This document shows positions 8,360-16,593 of a stretch of DNA of 64,000 nt, in pieces. The first letter of the stretch is position 1; each line of letters starts with the position of its first letter. Made by a program: the position numbers and the translations under genes. Origin of the DNA: Arthrobacter sp. NicSoilB8 (GTDB taxonomy: Bacteria > Actinomycetota > Actinomycetes > Actinomycetales > Micrococcaceae); contig NZ_AP024655.1 in assembly GCF_019977355.1 (NCBI RefSeq), forward strand, positions 4,774,001 to 4,838,000, given 5' to 3'. Below the pieces are notes generated by a model. The model was not told the DNA's origin and ran no database searches. It saw only the letters and a program-made list of their open reading frames with translations.

Positions 8360-9004
8360 CTAGGCCCCGGCCACAACCCTGGTGACGAGTTCCCGCCAGG
8401 TTTCCACGAGCCGCTCCGGCGCGATCCCGTGCACGCCGACAGCATGCAGCAACAATTCCGGCTCCAGCGCGGCCCCCAGGGCCGACGCCATGAGCCACGG
8501 GTCTGCCGTCACCCCGGCTTCGCGCAGCAGCATCTCCAGGTGCCGGTGCCAGAGGACGGCCGGCGGGACATCGAACCTGTTGTGGACGGACGCGTCGGCG
8601 GCCCTGGCCAGCTCCCCGAATTCCAGGATCCAGGAAATCCGCGCGGCACCCACGGCAATCAGGCGCTCCAGGGGCGGCGCACCGGGACCCACCGGGGGCG
8701 GACCGAACATGAATCTCCCCTGGAACTCGGCCTCGGCATCGCTCAGGAGCGCCATCATCAATCCGGCACGGTTGCCGAACCGCCGGAAGACCGTCCCCTT
8801 CCCGACGCCGGCGCGCTGCGCCAGCCGGTCCATCGTGAGCGCATCGGCGCCGGATTCCTCGACGATTTCCCGGGCGGCGCAAAGCAGCAGTTCCCTGTTG
8901 CGTGCCGCGTCACGGCGCTCGGACTCTGCGCCGGACCCGCCGGCGCGACCGCCCCCGGACTGGGCACCGGACTGGGCACCGGGACGGATAGGGATGAGGC
9001 TCAC
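8360..9004 (-). CDS. TetR family regulator
   Basis: A 214-residue regulator with a Gly/Ser-rich N-terminal stretch of about 30 residues before the helix-turn-helix (LTMDRLAQRAGVGKGTVFRR, near residues 55-75). The C-terminal domain is typical of the AcrR-like set. It is divergent from an NADPH-dependent FMN reductase gene, with a good palindrome in the 125-base gap, so it most likely represses itself and the reductase. This arrangement is common for quinone- or azo-stress responsive TetR proteins; the ligand is unknown. Confidence 0.88.
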   Translation of the reverse strand: MSLIPIRPGAQSGAQSGGGRAGGSGAESERRDAARNRELLLCAAREIVEESGADALTMDRLAQRAGVGKGTVFRRFGNRAGLMMALLSDAEAEFQGRFMFGPPPVGPGAPPLERLIAVGAARISWILEFGELARAADASVHNRFDVPPAVLWHRHLEMLLREAGVTADPWLMASALGAALEPELLLHAVGVHGIAPERLVETWRELVTRVVAGA

Positions 9005-9030
9005 ATCGCTGATTGTAGCGCCTCGGAATA

Positions 9031-9052
9031 TAACCGGACCGCAGTCCGTTTA
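9031..9052. promoter_or_regulatory. palindromic operator between TetR and FMN reductase
   Basis: TAACCGGAC (9031-9039) and GTCCGTTTA (9044-9052) are inverted with one mismatch in nine around the centre CGCA. It starts 26 bases from the TetR ATG and ends 77 bases from the reductase ATG. The CGGAC-CGCA-GTCCG core is the type of site bound by many actinobacterial TetR proteins. Confidence 0.65.
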
Positions 9053-9129
9053 GCATGGGTGAAGGCCCAAAGCCTCCACAACCAGCCAGCCGTCGGAATC
9101 GTCCCGCGGCGTGATGCACAGGAGTACCC

Positions 9130-9693
9130 ATGTCCAAGAAGACCGTCCTCGCCCTCGTCGGCAGCCTGCGTGCCGGCTCCACCAACCTCCAGCTGGCCGA
9201 GGCCATCCAACTCAACGCCCCGGAGCAGGTTGACGTGGTCATCCACGAGAGCCTCGGCAACATCCCGTTCTACAACGAGGACCTCGACGTCGAAGGCCAG
9301 GTGCCCGAAGCCGCAGCCGCCCTTCGTGCCGCAGCCAACGACGCCGACACCATCCTGCTCGTCACGCCGGAACACAACGGCACTGTCCCGGCATCCCTGA
9401 AGAACGCCATCGACTGGCTGTCCCGTCCGTTCGGCGCCGGCGCCCTCGCCGGCAAGCCGACCGCCGTCGTGGGCACTGCCTTTGGCCAGTTCGGCGGCGT
9501 CTGGGCCCAGGACGAGGCCCGTAAGGCCGTCGGCATCGCCGGCGCCCAGGTTCTCGAAGACGTCAAGCTGGCAGTCCCCGGCTCCATGGTCCGCTTCGCC
9601 GAGGTCCACCCCAAGGACGACGCCGAAGTTGTCGAGCAGATCAAGGGTGTATTTGACGCGCTGGCCGCAGCCCGCACCGCGGAAGCAGCCTAG
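9130..9693 (+). CDS. NADPH-dependent FMN reductase / quinone reductase
   Basis: A 187-residue flavodoxin-like enzyme that uses NAD(P)H to reduce FMN, quinones or azo compounds in the cytoplasm. The family motifs are present: an N-terminal phosphate-binding loop GSLRAGSTN and the diagnostic TPEHNGTVPASLKNAIDW near residue 80, which frames the flavin site. The start has AGGAGTACCC just before the ATG. It is divergent from the TetR gene and followed by a hairpin, so it is probably a one-gene TetR-controlled stress unit. Confidence 0.92.
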   Translation: MSKKTVLALVGSLRAGSTNLQLAEAIQLNAPEQVDVVIHESLGNIPFYNEDLDVEGQVPEAAAALRAAANDADTILLVTPEHNGTVPASLKNAIDWLSRPFGAGALAGKPTAVVGTAFGQFGGVWAQDEARKAVGIAGAQVLEDVKLAVPGSMVRFAEVHPKDDAEVVEQIKGVFDALAAARTAEAA

Positions 9694-9712
9694 CCCTACC
9701 GAACCCGCCATT

Positions 9713-9754
9713 CCGGAGGCCCCCGCCAGCAACGCGTCTGCCGGGGGCTTCCGG
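9713..9754 (+). terminator. hairpin terminator after FMN reductase
   Basis: CCGGAGGCCCCCG (9713-9725) and CGGGGGCTTCCGG (9742-9754) form a 13-base stem with one G-T pair. A second short dyad (9781-9797, CGGCCTCC and GGAGGCCG) follows and may strengthen termination. Confidence 0.6.
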
Positions 9755-9830
9755 CTTCCGGGATAGCGAGGGGCATTGGCCGGCCTCCCGGAGGCCGCAT
9801 TTCAGAAACAATCGTTTCCCCTGGGACAAC

Positions 9831-11144
9831 ATGGGTAGTATCCTTGGGACTGTGACCCACGAAACACTTGATGCCGCCGCAGCAGTCCTTCCGGCCGAGG
9901 CCATTGACGCAATCGAACGTGCGGCTACGTCCGCCCACCGCCACGAGATTCTCTTCTCGGAGCGCGCAGCAAATATCAAACAGTCCGCAGTCCGGGACGT
10001 CTTCGACATCTCAATGCGCCCCGGCCTCGTCTCCCTTGCCGGCGGAAGCCCTTACCTGCAGTCCCTGCCGCTGGAACGCCTCGGACAGACCGCCGCGAAA
10101 ATCATCGCCGAGCAGGGCATGACCGCCCTGCAGTACGGCGGCGGCCAGGGCACCGAGGAACTCCGCACCCAGATCTGCGAGGTCATGGCGGCGGAAGGGA
10201 TCCTCGACGCCGACCCCGCGAACATCGTGATCACCGCCGGTTCCCAGTCCGCGCAGGATGTGGCCACCAAGGTCTTCTGCAACCCGGGGGACGTGGTTCT
10301 CGCGGAGGACCCCACCTATGTGGGTGCCCTCAACACGTTCGAGGCCTACCAGGTGCAGGTCGAAACCGTGGCGATGGACGGGGACGGCATCATTCCGGCC
10401 CTGCTGGAGGCGAAGATCGCCGCGCTCCAGACCGCCGGCAAGAACATCAAGTTCCTCTACACCATCCCCAGCTTCAACAACCCGTCCGGCATCACCCTCT
10501 CGGCGGAGCGCCGGCAGGCCATCGTCGACATATGCCGCCGATCGAATATTTTGGTGCTGGAGGACAACCCGTACGGCCTGCTCCGCTTTGACGGCAAGCC
10601 GCTGACCCCGCTTCGGGCGGCGAACCCGGACGACGTGATCTACATGGGCTCCTTTTCGAAGATCTTCGCGCCCGGCCTGCGGATCGGCTGGGCACTCGTC
10701 CCGGCCCACCTGCAACGCCGGTACTACCTGGCATCGGAGGCTGTCACCCTGTGCCCGCCGACGTTGAACCAGATGCTGGTGTCCGCCTACCTGCGCGACT
10801 ACGACTGGCGTGGCCAGATCGAGACCTACCGCGGGCTGTACCAGGAGCGCTGCGAGGCAATGCTTGCCGCCCTGGCCGACTACATGCCGGAGGGACTGAG
10901 CTGGACGCGCCCGGACGGCGGCTTCTTCGTGTGGGTCACGCTGCCCGAGGGCGTGGACACCTACCCGTTGCTGAAGAAGGCGATCGACGCCGGCGTCGTC
11001 TTCATTCCGGGAGCAGCATTTACACCTTCGGACGACCCCTCGAACAAGATCCGGCTGGCGTTCAGCGCCGTGCCGCCCGACGCGATCCGCGAGGGTGTGC
11101 GGCGGCTCGCGCCGGTCCTGCGCGAAGCAGTCGAGGCGTTGTAG
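9831..11144 (+). CDS. PLP-dependent aminotransferase, class I/II (LysN/ARO8-like)
   Basis: Fold-type I aminotransferase, about 437 residues. The pyridoxal phosphate lysine is in GSFSKIFAPGLRIGW, the Asn/Pro motif in PSFNNPSGITLS, and the Asp-Tyr region in VLEDNPYGLLRF. The domain lacks the N-terminal GntR helix-turn-helix of MocR proteins, so this is a free enzyme of the 2-aminoadipate/aromatic or branched-chain type. The amino donor and acceptor cannot be read. The start could be the ATG at 9831 or the GTG at 9852 (preceded by TTGGGA), which removes seven residues. It stands alone between a hairpin and a repeat array. Confidence 0.88.
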   Translation: MGSILGTVTHETLDAAAAVLPAEAIDAIERAATSAHRHEILFSERAANIKQSAVRDVFDISMRPGLVSLAGGSPYLQSLPLERLGQTAAKIIAEQGMTALQYGGGQGTEELRTQICEVMAAEGILDADPANIVITAGSQSAQDVATKVFCNPGDVVLAEDPTYVGALNTFEAYQVQVETVAMDGDGIIPALLEAKIAALQTAGKNIKFLYTIPSFNNPSGITLSAERRQAIVDICRRSNILVLEDNPYGLLRFDGKPLTPLRAANPDDVIYMGSFSKIFAPGLRIGWALVPAHLQRRYYLASEAVTLCPPTLNQMLVSAYLRDYDWRGQIETYRGLYQERCEAMLAALADYMPEGLSWTRPDGGFFVWVTLPEGVDTYPLLKKAIDAGVVFIPGAAFTPSDDPSNKIRLAFSAVPPDAIREGVRRLAPVLREAVEAL

Positions 11145-11157
11145 CCTGAGTCACCGG

Positions 11158-11254
11158 CGCGGTTTCGCTGGCAGGGTTCGTCTGACAGGGTTCGTCTGAC
11201 AGGGTTTGCTTAACAGGGTTCGTACGCAAGGTTCGCTTGGCCAGGTTCATTGAA
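11158..11254. repeat. seven degenerate 14-bp tandem repeats upstream of universal stress gene
   Basis: Units beginning at 11158, 11172, 11186, 11200, 11214, 11227 and 11241, best copy CAGGGTTCGTCTGA (twice, adjacent). The array fills the gap between the aminotransferase stop and the ribosome binding site of the stress gene, so it lies in the untranslated leader or promoter. Confidence 0.85.
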
Positions 11255-11268
11255 TAGAGGAGTGGTCC

Positions 11269-11697
11269 ATGACCGGAATTATCGTTGTCGGCGTCGACGG
11301 CAGTGAGACTGCCCTGCGGGCGGCGCACACCGCCCGCGACCTCGCAGCCTCGGTGGGGGCCACCCTTCATGTGGTCAGCGCCTTTGACAGCGACAGGACC
11401 GAAGTCTTCGCCAGTGGCGCTGACGAGTGGATCGTGTCCGACGCCGGGAACGCGGAGGAGGTTGCGCGGACGGTCGCTGACGGCCTGCGCCGCCCCGACA
11501 CCAAGGTCACCTACGCCGCTGCCCGCGGCAAGCCCGCCGAAGCCCTGATCCGGGAGGCCGAACGGACCGGCGCCCGGATGATAGTGGTCGGCAACCGGCG
11601 CATGCGGGGGATCGGCCGCGTGCTGGGGAGCGTTGCGAACAGCGTGGCCCACAACGCCCCCTGCGACGTCTACATCGCCAAGACCGACGCCGGCTAA
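11269..11697 (+). CDS. universal stress protein, UspA family, ATP-binding type
   Basis: A 142-residue single-domain Usp. The N terminus IIVVGVDGSETA has the Asp that binds adenine nucleotide, and the nucleotide phosphate motif (G-2X-G-9X-G-S) is complete in GNRRMRGIGRVLGS near residue 105. AGAGGAG precedes the ATG. Cytoplasmic; members help survival in stasis and stress, with no defined reaction. It is convergent with the acyl-CoA ligase (4-base gap) and is preceded by the 14-bp repeat array, which may carry its promoter. Confidence 0.93.
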   Translation: MTGIIVVGVDGSETALRAAHTARDLAASVGATLHVVSAFDSDRTEVFASGADEWIVSDAGNAEEVARTVADGLRRPDTKVTYAAARGKPAEALIREAERTGARMIVVGNRRMRGIGRVLGSVANSVAHNAPCDVYIAKTDAG

Positions 11698-11701
11698 GCC
11701 C

Positions 11702-13333
11702 CTACAGCTGGCCCCGCACACCGGCCGGCTCTGCGTCTGGCTCTGCGGACTTGAGCATCCGCCGCAGGATCTTTCCTGAGGCGGACTTCGGCACGGCCTC
11801 AATGAACTCCACGCGGCGGATCTTCTTGAACGGCGCCACCTTGGCGGCCACGAACGCCATGACGGCGTCCTCGTCCAAGTCGACGCCGTCGGGGCCGGGC
11901 TGGCGTACCACGAACGCCATGGGCACTTCCTGGCCGTCGGCGTCGAGGGAGCCGATCACGGCGACGTCGGCAATGCCGGGATGCGTCAGGAGCAGCGCCT
12001 CGAGTTCCGCCGGAGCGATCTGATATCCCTTGTACTTGATCAGCTCCTTGAGCCGGTCCACGATCGTCACCACCCCGTCCGCCCGGACCGTGGCGATGTC
12101 CCCGGTGTGCAGGAAGCCGTCCGCGTCCAGGGTGTCCGCCGTTTCCTCCGGCCGGTTGAGATAGCCGAGCATCACATTCGGCCCGCGACACAGCAGGTGC
12201 CCCGGCGCACTGGTCCCTGCCGCGGGAACCGGGATGTCCTCCCCCGTGGCGGGATCCACGAGGCGGCACTGCATGTTGGGCACCGTATATCCCACGGAGC
12301 TGACGGGGGCCTCACTCCCCTTGAGCCCGTCCCGCGGAATGAGGTGCGACACGGGGCTCATCTCGGTCATGCCGTAGCCCTGGAGGACCCGGCAGCCGAG
12401 GCGTGCGGCCAGGCGCTTGCCGAGCTCCCCGTCAAGCGGCGCCGCGCCGGAGAGAGTGGTGTGCACCGAACTGAGGTCGTAGTCGGCCACCAGCGGATGC
12501 TTGGACAGCGCCACGGCCACCGGCGGGGCGATGAACAGGTAGCTGCAGCGGTGATCCTGGATAATCCGCAAAAACTCGGGCAGATCAAACTTGGGCATCG
12601 TTACGAGCCGGGCCCGCTGGCGCAGTGCCAGGTTCAGCAGCACTGTCAACCCGTAGATGTGGAAGAACGGGAGCAGCGCCAGGAGCCGGTCCTCGGGTCC
12701 GACGTCGAGCAGCCCCCGGGACTGTTCCACGTTGGCGATCAGATTCCGGTGGCTGAGCATGACGCCCTTGGGCCTGCCCGTGGTTCCGGACGAGTAGGGC
12801 AGCACGGCCACGTGCGTGGCGGGATCAAACGAGACGCGGGGGGCCGGCCCGCCGGCGGCGAGCAAGTCGCCCAGCGAGGGGTGGCCGTCGGCGCCGTCGA
12901 GCACCACGAGCCGTGCGGCAGGGATACCGGTCCGCTCGGCGGCCTCCCGGGCGGCCGGCAGCAGCGCCGAGACGGTGAAGAGCCAGCCCGCGCCTGCGTC
13001 GGTGAGCTGGTTGGCGATCTCGTCCGCCGTGTACAGCGAGTTGATGGTGGTGACCGTGGCGCCGGCCCGCAGCAGCCCGTGGAAGACGGTGGCAAAGGCG
13101 GGGACATTGGGGCACAGGATGGCTGCCACGCCGTGCACGCCGAGGCCTTGGGCGGCCACGGCGCCGGCGAGGGCGTCGATCTGGCTGCGCAGCGAACGAT
13201 AGGTGGTCTCGGCTCCGCTGACGCCGTCGACAATCGCGACCCGGTCCAGGTCCTCCTCTCCCAGGCCGCCGAAGAGGTAGTCGTAAACACCGAGATTGGG
13301 AACATCGACGTCGGGGTACGGGCTTGAAAACAC
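11702..13333 (-). CDS. AMP-dependent acyl-CoA synthetase (4-coumarate-CoA ligase-like)
   Basis: ANL-superfamily ligase, 543 residues, activating a carboxylic acid with ATP and joining it to CoA. The phosphate-binding loop YSSGTTGRPKGVMLSHRN is near residue 175, YGMTEMSP follows, and the C-terminal hinge and lysine are in DRLKELIKYKGYQIAP and KSASGKILRR. The start is the GTG at 13331-13333, preceded by AAAGGAG with six-base spacing; open frame continues 46 codons further but lacks a good site. It resembles plant-type 4-coumarate and medium-chain ligases, so aromatic or fatty acid substrates are possible; undecided. Confidence 0.9.
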   Translation of the reverse strand: MFSSPYPDVDVPNLGVYDYLFGGLGEEDLDRVAIVDGVSGAETTYRSLRSQIDALAGAVAAQGLGVHGVAAILCPNVPAFATVFHGLLRAGATVTTINSLYTADEIANQLTDAGAGWLFTVSALLPAAREAAERTGIPAARLVVLDGADGHPSLGDLLAAGGPAPRVSFDPATHVAVLPYSSGTTGRPKGVMLSHRNLIANVEQSRGLLDVGPEDRLLALLPFFHIYGLTVLLNLALRQRARLVTMPKFDLPEFLRIIQDHRCSYLFIAPPVAVALSKHPLVADYDLSSVHTTLSGAAPLDGELGKRLAARLGCRVLQGYGMTEMSPVSHLIPRDGLKGSEAPVSSVGYTVPNMQCRLVDPATGEDIPVPAAGTSAPGHLLCRGPNVMLGYLNRPEETADTLDADGFLHTGDIATVRADGVVTIVDRLKELIKYKGYQIAPAELEALLLTHPGIADVAVIGSLDADGQEVPMAFVVRQPGPDGVDLDEDAVMAFVAAKVAPFKKIRRVEFIEAVPKSASGKILRRMLKSAEPDAEPAGVRGQL

Positions 13334-13414
13334 GCAACATCTCCTTTGATCCGCGTCCGCCCGGCCGGCGGCGGCTGGTGCCACTCTAGTGCTGCGGCGC
13401 ACCTGCAGGACAGG

Positions 13415-13463
13415 ACGGCACGGAGTTGATACGGCACGGGCCTGATGAGGCATGGACTTGATG
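13415..13463. repeat. three degenerate 16-17-bp tandem repeats
   Basis: Units at 13415-13430, 13431-13447 and 13448-13463, with ACGGCACGG / ACGGCACGG / AGGCATGGA as the shared first half and TTGATG-like second half. They lie between the divergent acyl-CoA ligase and the 112-residue gene. Confidence 0.6.
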
Positions 13464-13589
13464 AGGATCACCCCGTTCCGTGGGCAGCCTCACCCGTCAG
13501 GCGGCAGCCCGGCATGACCTGGCTCAGTAAAATGGGAAGTGCCCTGCGATGGTGCGGACATCCAAGAACCCACCTACCAGAGGAACCCC

Positions 13590-13928
13590 ATGATCACCCT
13601 TCAGCGCCGCCAACTGGTTGGCCACGACATCCTGCTGGCCCGTCACGGCAACCACATCAGCACCATGCGCGTGGACCGCGGTGCCGGCCGCGTCATCGCC
13701 TTCCTGGATGACGGATCAACCGACAGCGCCCCCAACCTCATCATGCCCGGACTGCGCATGCCGGACACCGTACGCAGCGTGCTCCGCGAGGACTGGAAGT
13801 TCCTCACCGCAGCCAGCGCGTGCAGCGTGGGACTCGCGGGCCTGATGTTCGCTGCCTCGGCCGCCCTGGCCGGCATGAGCGGCGATCCCGCCCTGGTCCA
13901 GCTATTGACCGCGTACTCGGGAAACTAG
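13590..13928 (+). CDS. hypothetical protein with one hydrophobic segment
   Basis: A 112-residue protein. Residues 1-60 are a polar beta-rich stretch (QRRQLVGHDILLARHGNHIS), and about residues 70-92 form a hydrophobic Ala-rich helix that could be one transmembrane segment or a tail anchor. I do not recognise a family. The start at 13590 is chosen because AGAGGAA lies just upstream; the frame is open 17 codons earlier without such a site. It ends at a shared terminator facing the bkd operon. Confidence 0.6.
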   Translation: MITLQRRQLVGHDILLARHGNHISTMRVDRGAGRVIAFLDDGSTDSAPNLIMPGLRMPDTVRSVLREDWKFLTAASACSVGLAGLMFAASAALAGMSGDPALVQLLTAYSGN

Positions 13929-14004
13929 GCCGACGGGCCTGGTGGCCTGATATTGACGGCATCCCGCATTGCCTGAACCCCGCATTGAGTGAACTCCGAA
14001 ATGA

Positions 14005-14042
14005 CTGAACCCCGCCTCTGAGCTTTCAGCGGCGGGGTTCAG
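14005..14042. terminator. bidirectional terminator before bkd E2
   Basis: CTGAACCCCGCC (14005-14016) and GGCGGGGTTCAG (14031-14042) form a perfect 12-base stem with a 14-base loop between two convergent genes. Partial copies of the arm (GAACCCCGCATTGAGTGAAC, about 13976-13994) precede it. Confidence 0.8.
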
Positions 14043-14076
14043 GCGTTTCAGGGCTGGATTCGGGCTAGTTTTGCGG

Positions 14077-15603
14077 CTAGTCCAGCAGCAGGGCCGGCTC
14101 CTCCAGGATGGCGGCGACGTCGGCCATGAACCGGGCCGACAGGTCCCCGTCCACCACACGGTGGTCGAACGAGCCGCCAAGGGTGGTGATCCAGCGCGGA
14201 ATGACTTCGCCGTCCAGGACCCAAGGCTTTTGCTTGATGGTGCCGAATGCCACGATCGCGACCTCGCCCGGGTTGATGATGGGCGTGCCGGTATCGATCC
14301 CGAGGGCGCCGATGTTGGTCACTGTGAGCGTGCCGCCCTGCATCTGGGCCGGCTGGGTCTTGCCGGCCCGCGCCGTGGTGGCCAGCTCGTTCAGGGCCAG
14401 GGCCAACTGCTTGAGCGAGAGATCCTGGGCGTTCTTGATGTTCGGCACCATCAGTCCGCGGGGCGTGGCGGCCGCGATGCCCAGGTTCATGAAGTGCTTG
14501 ACGTGGATCTCCGCGGAATCGCTGCCGTCCGGGTTGTCCACCCACGTGGCGTTGACGCTCGGGTTGCGCGCCGCGGCCCAGATGACGGCCTTGGCCAGGA
14601 TCAGCAGCGGCGAGACCTTGATGCCTTCGAAGTCGCGGGAGGCCTTGAGGCGCTTGACGAATTCCATGGTGCGGCTGGCGTCGACGTCGACAAAGATGCT
14701 GACGTGCGGCGCCGCGAAGGCCGACTCGACCATGGCCTTCGCCGTTGCCTTGCGGACCCCCTTGACCGGGATCCGCTCGATCCGCTGGTCCTGCGGGCGG
14801 CCGGACTTGCCCCAGAACGAGTCCGCCTTGTCCACCTCGGCGTCGCGCTGGGCCTGGTAGCTCACCAGGTCCTCACGCGTCACCTCACCGCGGGCACCGG
14901 TGGGCACGACGTCGGCCAGGTTGATGCCGAGGTCCCGGGCAATCTTGCGGACCGGGGGCTTGGCCAGTACCTTACCGACCAGGCCGCTGATGGCACCGCC
15001 CAGCGTGGGGCGCAAGTCGCCGGCGGGGCCTGCGGCCTCGTCGGCCGGGCGGCTGACCGCGTCCGGGTTGATCCAGATGTCGTGGGCCTCCACACCCACC
15101 CGGTCGGCCACCGGGGCGGCAGCGCCGGTGCCTGCCGCGGCAGCCGGGGCTTCGTGAGCGGCAGCCGCAGGGGCCGAGGAGGCGGAAATCCGCCGGCGGC
15201 GCTTGACGGCATCGGCCTTGGGGCCGGAACCCACCAGCGGCCCGCCGGCCGGGCGGCCCGCCTGTTCGCCGGCGTCGGACGCGTCGGCGTGCAGCGTGCC
15301 GTACATGGGCGCCGCGACAGCGGGCGCCGTGGCAGGTGTTTGCGCTGCAGGCGGCTGGGCGGGCGCGTCATTGACGCTGATGATCGGGGTGCCCACCTCC
15401 ACCGTGACCCCCTCGGGAACCAGCAGTTCGGTGACTGTTCCCGCGAAAGGCGACGGCAGTTCCACGAGGGACTTGGCGGTCTCGATCTCGCACAGGACGT
15501 CGTTGATGGCCACGGTATCGCCGGCTTTGACCTTCCAGGCGACGATTTCGGCCTCCGTCAGCCCTTCGCCGACGTCCGGGAGGTTGAACTTGTTAAGCGT
15601 CAT
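14077..15603 (-). CDS. bkdB: branched-chain 2-oxoacid dehydrogenase E2, lipoyl acyltransferase
   Basis: E2 core of a 2-oxoacid dehydrogenase complex; moves the acyl group from E1 to CoA. One N-terminal lipoyl domain (residues 1-78) with the lipoylated Lys44 in [14 protein letters not shown], an Ala/Pro-rich linker, a peripheral subunit-binding domain near residues 200-235 ([20 protein letters not shown]), and a catalytic domain ending in [12 protein letters not shown], which holds the HxxxDG active site. Length 508. It is the last gene of an E1a-E1b-E2 operon, 9 bases after E1 beta. No E3 gene is adjacent, so a shared lipoamide dehydrogenase elsewhere is likely. Branched-chain rather than pyruvate specificity is inferred from the E1 type. 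Confidence 0.93.
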   Translation of the reverse strand: MTLNKFNLPDVGEGLTEAEIVAWKVKAGDTVAINDVLCEIETAKSLVELPSPFAGTVTELLVPEGVTVEVGTPIISVNDAPAQPPAAQTPATAPAVAAPMYGTLHADASDAGEQAGRPAGGPLVGSGPKADAVKRRRRISASSAPAAAAHEAPAAAAGTGAAAPVADRVGVEAHDIWINPDAVSRPADEAAGPAGDLRPTLGGAISGLVGKVLAKPPVRKIARDLGINLADVVPTGARGEVTREDLVSYQAQRDAEVDKADSFWGKSGRPQDQRIERIPVKGVRKATAKAMVESAFAAPHVSIFVDVDASRTMEFVKRLKASRDFEGIKVSPLLILAKAVIWAAARNPSVNATWVDNPDGSDSAEIHVKHFMNLGIAAATPRGLMVPNIKNAQDLSLKQLALALNELATTARAGKTQPAQMQGGTLTVTNIGALGIDTGTPIINPGEVAIVAFGTIKQKPWVLDGEVIPRWITTLGGSFDHRVVDGDLSARFMADVAAILEEPALLLD

Positions 15604-15612
15604 GGGTCCTCG

Positions 15613-16593
15613 TTAGTACGCGAGGGCGCGGTCCAGCGCCTCAAGGATGCGGTCGATGTCCGGCAGGTAGTCTTCTTCGACCTTGGCCACGGGATAGGGC
15701 ATGTGGAATCCGCCGACGCGGATGACGGGGGCCTCGAGCGAGTGGAACGCCCGCTCGCTGATCCGGGCCGCGATTTCGCCGCCGATGCCGCCAAAAGTAG
15801 GGGCCTCGTGGGCCACGATCAGACGACCGGTCTTCTGGACCGAGGCCGTGACGGTGTCGAAGTCGATCGGCGAGATGGACCGGAGGTCGATCACTTCGAC
15901 GCTGTGGCCGTCTTCGGCGGCGGCTTCGGCCGCGGCGAGGGCCACGGGCACCAGGGGCCCGTAGACGACGACCGTGGCATCCGTTCCCTCACGGAGGACA
16001 TGCGCCTTGAAGGGGTCGGCGGACGCGCCCGGGGTCTGGGTGTCGACCTCGCCCTTGAGCCAGTAGCGGCGCTTAGGCTCGAAAACGATCACGGGATCCT
16101 GGCAGTCGACGGCCTGCTGGATCATCCAGTAGGCATCGTGCGGGTTGGACGGCGTGATGATGCGCAGGCCGGCCGTGTGGGCGAAGAGTGCCTCCGGGGA
16201 TTCGGAGTGGTGCTCGATCGAACCAATGCCGCCGCCGTACGGGATCCGGATGACGACGGGCACAGTCAGGTTGCCGTTGCTGCGCGAGTGCATCTTGGCC
16301 AGCTGCGTGGTGATCTGGTTGAACCCCGGGAACACGAAGCCGTCGAACTGGATTTCACACACGGGCTGGTAGCCGCGCAGGGAAAGGCCGATCGCGGTGC
16401 CGATAATGCCTGATTCGGCCAGCGGGGTGTCCACGACGCGGTCGGCGCCGAAATCGGCGATCAGCCCGTCGGTAACCCGGTAGACGCCGCCGAGGGCCCC
16501 GATGTCCTCGCCCATCAGCAGCGCGCGGGGGTTGTTGGTCAGCGTGGCCCGCAGGCCCTCGTTGATCGCTTTCGCAATGGTCATGGTGGTCAT
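15613..16593 (-). CDS. bkdA2: branched-chain 2-oxoacid dehydrogenase E1 beta
   Basis: Beta subunit of the thiamine-diphosphate E1 heterotetramer, 326 residues, the normal length. Motifs include MGEDIGALGGVYRVTDGL near residue 27 (Glu that activates the cofactor), the segment PSNPHDAYWM, and the C-terminal transketolase domain with VEVIDLRSISPIDFDT. Its ATG overlaps the E1 alpha stop by one base (TGATG), which indicates translational coupling and equimolar synthesis. It works with the alpha subunit and the E2 downstream. Confidence 0.94.
   Translation of the reverse strand: MTTMTIAKAINEGLRATLTNNPRALLMGEDIGALGGVYRVTDGLIADFGADRVVDTPLAESGIIGTAIGLSLRGYQPVCEIQFDGFVFPGFNQITTQLAKMHSRSNGNLTVPVVIRIPYGGGIGSIEHHSESPEALFAHTAGLRIITPSNPHDAYWMIQQAVDCQDPVIVFEPKRRYWLKGEVDTQTPGASADPFKAHVLREGTDATVVVYGPLVPVALAAAEAAAEDGHSVEVIDLRSISPIDFDTVTASVQKTGRLIVAHEAPTFGGIGGEIAARISERAFHSLEAPVIRVGGFHMPYPVAKVEEDYLPDIDRILEALDRALAY

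Noticed and set aside
9781..9797. CGGCCTCC-C-GGAGGCCG as an operator
   Set aside because: It follows the reductase terminator closely and is pure GC, so it is more likely part of the termination region.
11158..11254. CRISPR array
   Set aside because: Units are 13-14 bp and contiguous, with no spacers; no cas gene nearby. Same for the other arrays.
14071..16413. A 780-residue plus-strand open frame across the bkd genes
   Set aside because: It is antisense to E2 and E1 beta, which have full family motifs; the frame has Arg/Gly/Asp-rich translation typical of the shadow of high-GC genes and no ribosome binding site.
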